29,579 nt of DNA from an uncultured Bacteroidales bacterium (GTDB lineage: Bacteria; Bacteroidota; Bacteroidia; Bacteroidales; Muribaculaceae), in assembly GCA_900547755.1 (NCBI GenBank), contig URIC01000028.1, positions 1-29,579 of the forward strand, given 5' to 3'. The position numbers and the translations under genes are program-made. Below the pieces are notes generated by a model. That model was not told the origin of the DNA. It saw only the letters and a program-made list of their open reading frames with translations, and did not search any database. Each line of letters starts with the position of its first letter. Position 1 is the first letter of the stretch. This document shows positions 1-8,139 of this stretch, in pieces.

Positions 1-48
1 CAGCTTAAGTAAGCTGCGCCGCCCGACTCGTTTCTTTTATAGTCTCTG

Positions 49-1197
49 TCAGCGGACGCGGCCGAGGAAGGCCGCGTGTGCCGGTATATCCCCGGTGCGG
101 ACGCTCCATTTCAACGCTCCGGCAGGGGAGAAGCAGTACAGGTAGCCGGGGTTGACGTAATTGCGGGCGTCCGAGACTAGAATTTCCCTTGTCAGAGGAT
201 TTACTTTTACCATATAGGGTATGCGGATTTGCTTGCGTGTGGCTTCGTCAATGAAATTGTCCGACACCTTTTCCATCTTGCCGACATCCACAATGGCGTA
301 TGTTGTCTCGTTGCTCATGGAAATGTAGCTCCATTGTGCGGACACCACGTACAGGGAATCTCCCACGAGGTCCATTGCCGAAACTGGAATGTCGAACTTC
401 TTCTCCAGACGTCCCTTGCGCGTATCGTAGCAAAAAAGCGCCGCGTCGGTGTCGTAATAGTCGCCGCGCGAGGTCACCCACAGGCGGCCGTATCGGTCCG
501 CCGTCACATGGCTGAGGTTGATGGCGATAGGAATACGTTCAACCTCTTTGAAGCTGTCCAGGTCTATTACGCTCAGAGTGTTCTCGTAGTTCGGCACCAT
601 GTAACCGCCGGAATTGGCTACATATATTTTGCCGTTCAATATCTCCAGCTGGTCAGGCTGGAATCCCACCAGGCAGGTGTCCACCACTTCAAGTGTGGCC
701 GTGTCTATTTTAGCCACATAGCCCCGTTGCTCGTAGTTCGGGTTGATTACAACGGGACCGGCGTAGGAGGTTGCGTAAGCGTAAGGGCCGTGAAAGCGGA
801 TAAAACGCACATTTGGGATGTCTATCTGGCCTATGCGGCGTGCCGTGGCGGCATCCATGACTTCTATCTTGTTGGAGCAGTTTATGACGGCGTACATACG
901 GGAACCGTAGATTTGCAGGTCGTTGCCCACATCGCCCATTTCCTTGGGCACATCCGGATTCATCTCCGCATATATGTTGCGGCTGTACACTCCGGTGGAG
1001 TAGTCGAAAAAGTCCAAAGTGGCCTTGTTGGAGCCCATGTTGCCTTCGTTCAGCAGATAAAAGCCGGATATGTCGGAATACTCGGGAGTGGTGACCGGGA
1101 CAGTCTCGGGGATGAAAATGACGTCCTCGTCACGGCATGAGACCGCTGTCAGGGCGAGGCATAAAGCCGGTATAAGGAGCAGACGGGATGTTTTCAT
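49..1197 (-). CDS. BtuG-like (DUF5074/YncE-type) beta-propeller surface lipoprotein
   Basis: The 382-aa product starts with a lipoprotein signal: basic MKTSR, a hydrophobic core, then a lipobox ending at Cys21. Cys21 is followed directly by RDED, an acidic run like the Bacteroidetes signal that sends lipoproteins to the cell surface. The mature part shows repeated propeller-like units with phrases such as YLLNEGNMGSNKATLDFF near residue 47 and GRLWVTSRG and KIYVANSGG further on. This matches the DUF5074/YncE-like family that includes BtuG, the surface corrinoid-binding partner of BtuB. The gene lies 14 bp downstream of a TonB-dependent receptor on the same strand, the expected pairing. Family assignment is fairly secure. 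The ligand (vitamin B12 or another corrinoid) is an inference from the pairing, since no cobalamin riboswitch is visible nearby. Confidence 0.78.
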   Translation of the reverse strand: MKTSRLLLIPALCLALTAVSCRDEDVIFIPETVPVTTPEYSDISGFYLLNEGNMGSNKATLDFFDYSTGVYSRNIYAEMNPDVPKEMGDVGNDLQIYGSRMYAVINCSNKIEVMDAATARRIGQIDIPNVRFIRFHGPYAYATSYAGPVVINPNYEQRGYVAKIDTATLEVVDTCLVGFQPDQLEILNGKIYVANSGGYMVPNYENTLSVIDLDSFKEVERIPIAINLSHVTADRYGRLWVTSRGDYYDTDAALFCYDTRKGRLEKKFDIPVSAMDLVGDSLYVVSAQWSYISMSNETTYAIVDVGKMEKVSDNFIDEATRKQIRIPYMVKVNPLTREILVSDARNYVNPGYLYCFSPAGALKWSVRTGDIPAHAAFLGRVR

Positions 1198-1211
1198 GAG
1201 TGAAGTCTTAC

Positions 1212-3272
1212 TTATATGTCCAGGCGCAGTATGAATCGGAAATTGCGTCCGGGCATGGGGTAGTTCTGAATAACTTCGTACTGTTGGTCGAGCAGGTTGT
1301 TGACCTCCACAGTCAGCTTGAGCGTGCAGGTGTTAAGCGGCTGTGTCCAGGAGGCGGAGAGGTCATGCGTGTACCAGGGTTGTTCGTAATTCTGGGGTAT
1401 ATTCGAGGAATTGTGCCAGCGCTCGCCCACATAGATAAAGCTGTAGCTGAGGTCCAGGTTACGCCAGTTGGCACCGGCGGTCACGGAGCCGCTGTGCTTC
1501 GGAATGTAGGCTATCTGCCCCTTGTATGTACCCGCCTCGTCCAGGCGGTCAGAGGGGTCTGTGTAGTCGCGTGCGCTCTGAAAGGTATAACTGAGTCGTC
1601 CGGTGAGCGAAATGTCCGCAGGGAGGCGCATTTCGGTCTGTGCGGCCACATCCAGGCCCCAGATACGCACCTTGCCTATGTTCATCATCATCCATCGGTA
1701 TTGGCCTGTACCCTTGGGTACGGCTATAATCTTGTCGCTGATGCGGTTGTGGTAACCGTCGGCTGTGAGGTGCAGGTAGGAGAACAGGCCGGAGCTGAAT
1801 GTGGGTTGCCAGCTCACACCCACATCGTACTGGGTGGCATACTCGGGTTTAAGGTCGGCATTGCCTATGTCGGTGTAATAGAGGTCGTTGAAGGTGGGCA
1901 TACGGAAAGCCCTCTTGTAGAAGGCCCGTGCCGTCAGACTCTGGTCCTCCCAGGGGGTGTAAGACGCGAAAACGGCAGGAGTGAATTTTTGCAGGCTCCT
2001 GTCGGTGATGCGGGTATGGTCCCATACGAAAGTGCCGAGCAGACTTCCCTGCACCTTGAAGACGTCAAGGTCAATGGCCGTAGCCAGTGCGGCGAGCAGC
2101 GTGTGGCGGTAAGGCTCTGTGAAGTTGACCATGTCGGAGGTGAGGTGATTCCACTGCCAGTCAGTGGATAGGGACACTTCCCAACAGCGGGAGAGCGCGT
2201 ATTTCTGAGATAGGGTGAAATACAGCTCATCCTGGTTGAACCGGTTGTTCACATACATAAGTGTAGTGTCCGGATTCAGGTAGTGCATATAGTCGCGGGC
2301 ATACTTGGCGCCGGCCAGTATTTCGTAACGGTCGGTCAGCTGTTTTTGAAAGGTGCCTTGAGTGAAGAAGTTGCGGTCCCACTGGCGTTGTGAGTTCTTC
2401 CACACATTGTTGACAATAGCGCCGGGGATGCCGCGCTCTGAGTCGTAGTAGTAGGCCTTGGCCATCCACTTGCCGGAGTTAAGGACACCGAACAGGGCGG
2501 CTTCGGCGCGGAAGGCGTGTATGTCGCCGTTGCGGCGTGTGGCTGTGGTATCCCAGGCCAGAGTGCCGTCGGAAAAGACCTTGCGGTAGCGGAATTTGTA
2601 TCGGCCGTTGGCGTAAGTGTATTCCGCGTTGGCGGACATACTTACGTTGCGGGAGATGCGGTATTCCATCCTGACGGAGGGGTTTACCAGCCCGAAGGAA
2701 CCGGTGCGGAAGGTGACGTTGGTGTTGACCCGCTTGCCGTCCTTGAAGCGGGGACGGCGTGTGTCGATGTACACGGAGCCTGAGGAGCCGAAGTCTTTGG
2801 CCGGCTGGAGGATGCGGCTTTTCTGACCGTTGTAGAGGGAGACGGACTCAATGTTGTCCAGGGAGTATTTGCCCAGGTCTATCTGGCCGTTTTGGGCGTT
2901 GCCGAGCTGTATGCCGTCGTAGAATACGCCGAGGTGGTTGGTGCCCATGCTTCGCACGTCAAGGGTCTTGACACCCCCCACGCCGCCGTAGTCCTTGAGC
3001 TGTATTCCGGAGAAGTAGCGCAGGGCGTCGGCCACACTGTGGGAGTTGAGTCGTTCCAGGTCCGCGCTTTGCAGCGTCTGAGCCGGGATAATCTCTTCAT
3101 ACGGATTGATATGTCCGATTACCACCGCCTCCTTAAGGGTATGCCTTTGGGTTATGCTGTCAGGATGGTCATGCGCGACCTGTGACTGCGCCGAAAGCGC
3201 GATTAAGGCCGTGGCAGAAAAGGCGACAGCCATCCTTAACACGCTGTTTGTAAGTCCCGCCGTGTCGTTCAT
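1212..3272 (-). CDS. TonB-dependent outer-membrane receptor, BtuB/CirA-like
   Basis: The 686-aa protein has a signal peptide (hydrophobic core at about residues 13-28, ending ALSAQSQ), a TonB-box-like EAVVIGH near residue 48, and a plug domain from about 55 to 170 with ADALRYFSGIQLKDYGG and GVFYDGIQLGNAQNG. The rest is a 22-strand-barrel type sequence ending in an aromatic-rich strand (RNFRFILRLDI). It lacks the N-terminal carboxypeptidase-like extension of SusC receptors, so it belongs to the smaller BtuB/CirA class. It would import a scarce ligand with energy from TonB-ExbBD. The downstream propeller lipoprotein suggests corrinoid uptake, as in Bacteroides BtuB-BtuG pairs. The start chosen gives a complete signal peptide. 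A second Met at residue 14 could also start it. Confidence 0.85.
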   Translation of the reverse strand: MNDTAGLTNSVLRMAVAFSATALIALSAQSQVAHDHPDSITQRHTLKEAVVIGHINPYEEIIPAQTLQSADLERLNSHSVADALRYFSGIQLKDYGGVGGVKTLDVRSMGTNHLGVFYDGIQLGNAQNGQIDLGKYSLDNIESVSLYNGQKSRILQPAKDFGSSGSVYIDTRRPRFKDGKRVNTNVTFRTGSFGLVNPSVRMEYRISRNVSMSANAEYTYANGRYKFRYRKVFSDGTLAWDTTATRRNGDIHAFRAEAALFGVLNSGKWMAKAYYYDSERGIPGAIVNNVWKNSQRQWDRNFFTQGTFQKQLTDRYEILAGAKYARDYMHYLNPDTTLMYVNNRFNQDELYFTLSQKYALSRCWEVSLSTDWQWNHLTSDMVNFTEPYRHTLLAALATAIDLDVFKVQGSLLGTFVWDHTRITDRSLQKFTPAVFASYTPWEDQSLTARAFYKRAFRMPTFNDLYYTDIGNADLKPEYATQYDVGVSWQPTFSSGLFSYLHLTADGYHNRISDKIIAVPKGTGQYRWMMMNIGKVRIWGLDVAAQTEMRLPADISLTGRLSYTFQSARDYTDPSDRLDEAGTYKGQIAYIPKHSGSVTAGANWRNLDLSYSFIYVGERWHNSSNIPQNYEQPWYTHDLSASWTQPLNTCTLKLTVEVNNLLDQQYEVIQNYPMPGRNFRFILRLDI

Positions 3273-3290
3273 GTCTGTTCAGGCTCTAAG

Positions 3291-3342
3291 AAAAAGGTCA
3301 GGGGTGCGTCGGTCTGTCCGGGCCGGAAGGCCGACGCACCCC
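3291..3342 (-). terminator. Intrinsic terminator after the etfBA-acd operon
   Basis: A perfect 12-bp inverted repeat (GGGGTGCGTCGG at 3301-3312, CCGACGCACCCC at 3331-3342) is followed, on the minus strand, by TGACC and five T residues. It sits 19 bp after the acyl-CoA dehydrogenase stop and only 18 bp before the TonB receptor start. Confidence 0.85.
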
Positions 3343-3360
3343 TGTATTGAATCCCCGCTG

Positions 3361-5073
3361 TTATTCGGCGGGTCTGTAAGCGGCCATGTCAGCCGGGTCA
3401 AAGCGGTTGATGAAGTCAAGGTGACGCATACACTCGGCCTGCGCCCAGTTCACAAACACGCGGGCGCTGCGGCGGAAGTCTTCTCCGCCACGTTTGGCGT
3501 CGGCCAGCATCAGCCAGCCCATAATGGTGTAGCCGGCCATTTCCACGAGTCTGCGGGCCATGAAGTCGGCGAAGCCTTCGTTGTCGCGGCCTTCTCCCAC
3601 CTTGGCGACGGCCTCGGCGTAAGCCTTGTTCATTTCCAGCAGTGTGTCCTGGATTCTCTTGTCGGCTTCGGCGTATTCCATGGCGGCGTACTCCTCCAGA
3701 CGATTCATATATGTGCCGGTGAAGACGTGGCGGATGGCCGCCACAACCTGCAGCTGGGTAGTACCCTCGTAGATGGAGGTGATGCGGGCGTCGCGGTATA
3801 TGCGCTCGCAGGCGTAGTCCTTCATGAAGCCGGAGCCGCCGTGTATCTGGATGCAGTCGTATGCGTTGCGGTTGGCGAACTCGCTGCCCAGGCCTTTGGC
3901 AAGGGGTGTGAAGGCATCGGCCAGCTTGGAGTAGTACTTCATCTCGGTGCGCTCTTCCTTGGTCAGGCTGCGCTCCTTGGCGATGTCCTCGTACACCTTA
4001 TACATATCCACGAAGCGGGCGCACTCGTACAGCAGGGCGCGGGAGGCATCCAGCTTACCCTTCATCAGCGCTATGATTTCGTACACCGCAGGGAACTCGA
4101 TGATGGCTTTGCCGAACTGCTTGCGGTCCTTGGCGTATGCGAGAGCCTCGCGGTAAGCCTGCTCGCTGATGCCGACGCTTTGTGCGGCTATGCCGAGGCG
4201 GGCGCCGTTCATCAGGGCCATGACATACTTGATAAGGCCGAGCTTGCGGGAGCCTACCAGTTCTGCGGGAGCGTCTTTATAGACCAGTTCGCAAGTGGGG
4301 CTTCCCTTGATACCCATCTTGTTCTCTATGCGTCGCACGTTTACACCGCCGTTGCGCTTGTCGTACACAAACATGGAGAGGCCTCGGGCGTCTTTTGTGC
4401 CGGCCTCGGAGCGTGCCAGCACCAGGTGGATGTCGGCGTCGCCGTTGGTGATGAAACGCTTCACACCGTTAAGCACCCAGGAGCCGTCCTCCTTCTGTGT
4501 GGCCTTGAGCATCACGCTGCCCAGGTCGGAGCCGGCATCCGGCTCGGTGAGGTCCATGCTCATGGTCTCGCCTGCGCATACGCGGGGTATGTAGCGTTGC
4601 TTCTGGTCCTCGTCGGCAAACTCATAGAGTGTCTCGGCGCAGTCTTGCAGTCCCCAGAGGTTTTCGAACCCGGCGTCGGCGCGGCTGACAATGTCAGCCG
4701 CCATGATGTAGGGAGTGACGGGGAAGTTGAGACCGCCGAGGCGACGGGGCATGGCCATACCCATGAGGCCGGCCTTGCGTGTGGCGTCCAGGTTCACCAG
4801 AGTCTGTGAAGCATAGTGGGCGCGCCCGTCTGAGCAGGAAGCACCCTCGTGGTCGACGCTTTCGGCGTTTTCAGCGATTATGTCGCCGCAGATTTCACCT
4901 ACTATCTCCAGCACCTTGTCGTAGGAGTCCATAGCGTCGGCGAAGTCGGCGGGTGCGTAGTCATACTTTGCGGCGTCGGCGAAGTTGCGCTCCTTGAGCT
5001 CCACAATCTTCTGCATCAGGGGATGGGTAAGGTGGTGCTTGAGCGCGGGATTGTCTATATAGAAATTAGCCAT
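3361..5073 (-). CDS. Acyl-CoA dehydrogenase family flavoprotein
   Basis: The 570-aa protein oxidises acyl-CoA thioesters to enoyl-CoA with FAD and passes electrons to ETF. Visible family motifs are LTEPDAGSD at about 175-183 (flavin/substrate site), QIHGGSGF at 409-416, and IYEGTTQLQ, whose Glu436 aligns with the catalytic base of medium-chain dehydrogenases. The roughly 120-residue helical C-terminal extension after the core is usual for the longer bacterial members. It is the last gene of an operon with etfB and etfA, starting 12 bp after etfA, so its electron acceptor is encoded beside it. Chain-length preference cannot be read from the sequence. In anaerobic Bacteroidales this trio may work in either fatty-acid or amino-acid-derived acyl-CoA metabolism, and the direction (oxidation or reduction) is open. 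Confidence 0.93.
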   Translation of the reverse strand: MANFYIDNPALKHHLTHPLMQKIVELKERNFADAAKYDYAPADFADAMDSYDKVLEIVGEICGDIIAENAESVDHEGASCSDGRAHYASQTLVNLDATRKAGLMGMAMPRRLGGLNFPVTPYIMAADIVSRADAGFENLWGLQDCAETLYEFADEDQKQRYIPRVCAGETMSMDLTEPDAGSDLGSVMLKATQKEDGSWVLNGVKRFITNGDADIHLVLARSEAGTKDARGLSMFVYDKRNGGVNVRRIENKMGIKGSPTCELVYKDAPAELVGSRKLGLIKYVMALMNGARLGIAAQSVGISEQAYREALAYAKDRKQFGKAIIEFPAVYEIIALMKGKLDASRALLYECARFVDMYKVYEDIAKERSLTKEERTEMKYYSKLADAFTPLAKGLGSEFANRNAYDCIQIHGGSGFMKDYACERIYRDARITSIYEGTTQLQVVAAIRHVFTGTYMNRLEEYAAMEYAEADKRIQDTLLEMNKAYAEAVAKVGEGRDNEGFADFMARRLVEMAGYTIMGWLMLADAKRGGEDFRRSARVFVNWAQAECMRHLDFINRFDPADMAAYRPAE

Positions 5074-5085
5074 TGGGATGTCTGC

Positions 5086-6114
5086 TTATTTAGAGTTCTT
5101 CTTGTAATATTTTATCAGCTTGGGCACTACGTCCTCAAAGTTGCCGGTGATTACGTAGTCGGCGATAGCGTTGATGGGCGCGTTGGGGTCGTTGTTGATG
5201 GAGATGATTATCGAGGAGTCCTGCATACCGGCGATATGCTGAATCTGGCCGGAGATACCGCAGGCGATGTAGAGCTTCGGACGTACGGTCACGCCTGTCT
5301 GGCCTATTTGACGGTCGTGGTCCACCCAGCCGGCGTCTACGGCCGCGCGGCTTGCTCCCACCTCGGCGCCGAGAGTGTCGGCAAGCTGCTGCAGTATGTC
5401 GAAGTTCTCTTTGGAGCCCACACCGTAACCGCCGGCCACGATTATGGGGCTGCCCTTGAGGTTGACCTTGCTCTTGGCCACGTGGCGGTCTATGATTTCC
5501 ACTACGAAGTCTTCGGGTGCGGTATATTTGTTCACGTCAAGGTCTATGACCTCTCCCTTGTAGGCGGGGTCGAACACCTCTTTCTTCATCACGCCCTCGC
5601 GCACGGTGGCCATCTGCGGACGGCACTCGGGATTCACGATTGTAGCAACGATGTTGCCGCCGAAGGCAGGACGAATCTGCATGAGCAGGTTTTCGTATTC
5701 CTTGCCGGTCTTGGGGTCTTTGTGGTTGCCTATCTCCAGCGCGGTACAGTCAGCGGTGAGGCCTGAGTGGAGGCGGGAGCTGACGCGGGGACCGAGGTCG
5801 CGGCCTATTGAAGTGGCGCCCATGAAGGCTATCTGGGGTTTGATTTCGCGGAACAGGTTGATGAGGATGGAGCTGTGGGGCAGGGAGGTGTAAGGATAGA
5901 GGCGGTCGTCCTGCACCTTGTAAAGGCGGTCTACGCCGTAGGGGAACACCTGGCTTTCTATACCTTCCAGCTTGTCGCCGGCCACTACGGCTTCCAGCTT
6001 GCAGCCCAGGCCTGTGGCCAGGGTGCGTCCCTTGGTGAGAAGTTCGAGGCTTACATCGGCAATCTTGCCGTCTTCATATTCAAGGTAAACGATGAGATTA
6101 TTCTGGTCTGACAT
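5086..6114 (-). CDS. etfA: Electron transfer flavoprotein alpha subunit
   Basis: This 342-aa cytoplasmic protein is the FAD-carrying subunit of ETF, which relays electrons between acyl-CoA dehydrogenase and the respiratory or ferredoxin pool. The C-terminal FAD domain is clear: GASRAAVDAGW at 253-263, GQTG at 271-274, GISGQIQH at 286-293 and the SINNDPNAPI segment near 305. The N-terminal half is the usual ETF alpha/beta fold. It begins 4 bp after the etfB stop and is followed after 12 bp by the dehydrogenase, so the three are very probably co-translated. Length is normal for the family. Whether this ETF is a bifurcating type cannot be decided by eye. Confidence 0.95.
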   Translation of the reverse strand: MSDQNNLIVYLEYEDGKIADVSLELLTKGRTLATGLGCKLEAVVAGDKLEGIESQVFPYGVDRLYKVQDDRLYPYTSLPHSSILINLFREIKPQIAFMGATSIGRDLGPRVSSRLHSGLTADCTALEIGNHKDPKTGKEYENLLMQIRPAFGGNIVATIVNPECRPQMATVREGVMKKEVFDPAYKGEVIDLDVNKYTAPEDFVVEIIDRHVAKSKVNLKGSPIIVAGGYGVGSKENFDILQQLADTLGAEVGASRAAVDAGWVDHDRQIGQTGVTVRPKLYIACGISGQIQHIAGMQDSSIIISINNDPNAPINAIADYVITGNFEDVVPKLIKYYKKNSK

Positions 6115-6118
6115 CTTT

Positions 6119-6988
6119 TTATCCGATTGTGTGGTTGGCGATTAATTCTTTTATCAAGCCTTCGAGCTCGGCATCGTTGTTCTCGATGTTGCGGGCATCC
6201 TTGGCTGTGAAGACTACATTCTCTATTGCTTTCACCTTGGTGGGAGAGCCGGCCAGGCCGCATTGCTGGAGGTCTGCGTCCACGTAGGCAGCGTTCCATT
6301 CGTTCACGAGCAGGTAGGGACGCTCCTCCAGAAGGGCCTTCTTGGCAGCGTCGTCACCGGCCTCGGTCATGGATGCGGCACGCTTGTATTTCATTATCGC
6401 CTTGGCGTTGCGGGGACGGCAAGGGGCTGCGGAGCCGTTTACTGTGACGACCAAGGGGAGGGGGCACTTCACCGTCTCCACACCGCTCTCTATGCGGCGT
6501 GTCACTGTGGCTACGCCATTTTCCGCACTTACTATCTCTTCGGCGTATGTCACCTGGGGCAGGTTGAGTTTCTCCGCAATCTGCGGGCCCACCTGGGCGG
6601 TGTCGCCGTCAATGGCCTGACGGCCACCGATAATCATGTCAAAATCACCTATTTTCTTGGCTGCGGTGGCCAGCGCGTAGGAAGTTGCGAGTGTGTCGGC
6701 TCCGGCGAATGCGCGGTCAGAGAGGACAATTCCGCCGTCAGCGCCTCTGTACAGGCCTTCGCGAACTATCTCGGCAGCACGGGGAGGACCCATAGTAAGG
6801 AGAGTGATTTTAGTGCCGGGATACATGTCTTTCAGCTTCAGGGCCTGTTCCAGTGCGTTCAGGTCCTCGGGATTGAAGATTGCGGGGAGCGCGGCACGGT
6901 TGATGGTGCCGTCCTCTTTCATCGCATCTTTGCCCACATTGCGGGTATCGGGTACCTGCTTGGCGAGCACAATAATGTTTAAGCTCAT
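6119..6988 (-). CDS. etfB: Electron transfer flavoprotein beta subunit
   Basis: The 289-aa protein pairs with EtfA and holds the AMP or second FAD. Family signatures are the start LNIIVLAKQVPDT, the PGTKITLLTMGPPRA segment at about 57-71, DRAFAGADTLATSYALA at 91-107, and the nucleotide-binding loop IIGGRQAIDGDTAQVGPQ at about 119-136. It is the first gene of the operon etfB-etfA-acd. The ATG start directly opens the conserved beta strand. A Bacteroidetes -7 box lies about 115 bp upstream. An FAD in the AMP pocket would make it bifurcating, but that needs structural comparison. Confidence 0.95.
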   Translation of the reverse strand: MSLNIIVLAKQVPDTRNVGKDAMKEDGTINRAALPAIFNPEDLNALEQALKLKDMYPGTKITLLTMGPPRAAEIVREGLYRGADGGIVLSDRAFAGADTLATSYALATAAKKIGDFDMIIGGRQAIDGDTAQVGPQIAEKLNLPQVTYAEEIVSAENGVATVTRRIESGVETVKCPLPLVVTVNGSAAPCRPRNAKAIMKYKRAASMTEAGDDAAKKALLEERPYLLVNEWNAAYVDADLQQCGLAGSPTKVKAIENVVFTAKDARNIENNDAELEGLIKELIANHTIG

Positions 6989-7103
6989 GTGTTATATGGG
7001 TTATGGTTATAAGCGATTTCAAGCGTCTCCACAGCCTGAGCCACAGCTCTGCCGGGTGGGGGCAGCGGGACATTTTCAGACCACAGGAGGCGCTAAATTT
7101 TTG

Positions 7104-7111
7104 CAAAAGTA
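7104..7111 (-). promoter_or_regulatory. Candidate Bacteroidetes -7 box for the etfB operon
   Basis: On the minus strand TACTTTTG fits the TAnnTTTG consensus about 115 bp before etfB. A T-rich tract lies just upstream, but no exact TTTG stands at the expected -33 spacing, so the call rests on the -7 box and its position in the divergent gap. Confidence 0.55.
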
Positions 7112-7293
7112 CGAAAAAAAGTCGTGAAAACCTAAACATTCGCACAAATAAAGCCTTTTTGTGCATTTTTAGCGCTCGCTCCGGGCTTCGGAAAGGGCTG
7201 TCGGAGCCCCTGCATGGCCTGTTTCGGATTATATGGTCCGTAGGACTGAGGTAATTTTTTTTGAAAAAAAGCGCCGATTTCACAAATTTGTTG

Positions 7294-7301
7294 TAACTTT
7301 G
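7294..7301 (+). promoter_or_regulatory. Candidate -7 box for the thioredoxin leader
   Basis: TAACTTTG matches TAnnTTTG. A start a few bases downstream would give a leader of about 100 nt that begins near a small hairpin (TTGTCT at 7313-7318 pairing with AGACAA at 7322-7327) and contains a leader ORF. The -33 element is not recognisable at the right spacing. Confidence 0.5.
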
Positions 7302-7342
7302 GGCTGAATTTCTTGTCTAACAGACAAACGGGAGTGGAAGAG

Positions 7343-7414
7343 ATGCCCTTACAGGTGTTTCTAGACTCTTGTAAAGAAGTGAATACTAACCGTTTAACCA
7401 CAATAAAGATATGA
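7343..7414 (+). CDS. 23-aa leader peptide ORF overlapping the thioredoxin start
   Basis: An ATG preceded by purine-rich GGAG and GGAAG opens 23 codons and stops at TGA 7412-7414, sharing the ATGA overlap with the thioredoxin ATG at 7411. Such an arrangement usually means coupled translation. The peptide (beginning MPLQVFLDSCKEV) contains a single Cys and resembles nothing I know. It is seen only as an open frame, so it could be chance; conservation of the overlap in relatives would decide. Confidence 0.4.
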   Translation: MPLQVFLDSCKEVNTNRLTTIKI

Positions 7415-7896
7415 AAAAATTCACTATGCTGCTGATGGCTGCCGTATTGGCCATCCCCTCTATGTTCGCAGCTCTGCCCTCCGTGCAGCTCAAGGACGTG
7501 AACGGCAACGCAGTAAACACCGCCGAACTTTCCAACGATGGAAAACCGATGGTAATCTCCTTCTGGGCCACCTGGTGCAAGCCCTGCAAGCGCGAGCTCA
7601 AGGCCATACAGGAAGTCTACCCCGACTGGCAGGACGAGACCGGCGTCAAGCTGATAGCCGTGAGCATAGACGAGGCTCAGAACGCACAGAAAGTCAAGCC
7701 CCTTGTAGACGGTATGGGCTGGGAATACGACGTTTTGCTTGACCCTAACGGCGAGTTCAAGCGTCAGATGGGCGTCACCGACGTTCCCCACGCTTTCATC
7801 GTTGACGGCGAAGGCAATGTGGTCTGGAGTCACAAAGGCTATGTAGACGGCGGCGAGGAGGAAATCATCGAAGTCCTCCGTGGCCTGCAGAAATAA
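7411..7896 (+). CDS. TlpA/ResA-like periplasmic thioredoxin
   Basis: The 161-aa protein has a Sec signal peptide (MKKFTMLLMAAVLAIPSMFA) and one thioredoxin fold. The active site is FWATWCKPC, with Cys56 and Cys59, and the cis-Pro loop DVPHAFIVD follows near residue 130. The insert between the active site and the cis-Pro is typical of TlpA/ResA thiol reductases, which work in the periplasm on disulfides of cytochrome c or of other envelope proteins. A DsbD-like reductase encoded about 3 kb downstream could keep it reduced. A terminator after its stop separates it from the next operon. Its true substrate is unknown. Confidence 0.9.
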   Translation: MKKFTMLLMAAVLAIPSMFAALPSVQLKDVNGNAVNTAELSNDGKPMVISFWATWCKPCKRELKAIQEVYPDWQDETGVKLIAVSIDEAQNAQKVKPLVDGMGWEYDVLLDPNGEFKRQMGVTDVPHAFIVDGEGNVVWSHKGYVDGGEEEIIEVLRGLQK

Positions 7897-7913
7897 GAAT
7901 CAACCACTGTTAC

Positions 7914-7964
7914 GGGTCGGCGGTCTCCCTCCGGGGTATGTCCGCCGTCCCCGCTTGCTTTTTT
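7914..7964 (+). terminator. Intrinsic terminator after the thioredoxin gene
   Basis: GGGTCGGCGG (7914-7923) pairs with CCGCCGTCCC (7942-7951) with one mismatch, followed by a T run at 7959-7964. It starts 18 bp after the thioredoxin stop. Confidence 0.7.
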
Positions 7965-8139
7965 AAGCCACCCCTTCTCACTTCTTCCAACCTCTCGAGA
8001 TAAGACTCGAGAATACCTTAAATCCCGAGAATACCGAATTGGAACGGTATTTGACACACGCACGCTTGCCGAGGCGGTGTCTGATTCCGAGTTCCAGGAT
8101 TTTCTCAAACCGAATATCAACTAATTTCCAAAAATACAA

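Noticed and set aside
229..1140. 303-codon plus-strand frame opposite the surface lipoprotein gene
   Set aside because: It is the mirror of a well-supported lipoprotein gene, rich in His and Val with no domain.
3106..4809. 567-codon plus-strand frame opposite the acyl-CoA dehydrogenase
   Set aside because: Low-complexity Val/His/Ala-rich translation, opposite a protein with all family motifs.
8041..8060. TATTTG in the gap before the DUF6029 gene as a promoter
   Set aside because: Two mismatches to TAnnTTTG and no -33 box.
7942..8124. Plus-strand frame ending just before the DUF6029 gene, with a protein-like end (EFQDFLKPNIN)
   Set aside because: No ATG, GTG or TTG start in frame, and its beginning lies in the terminator of the thioredoxin gene.
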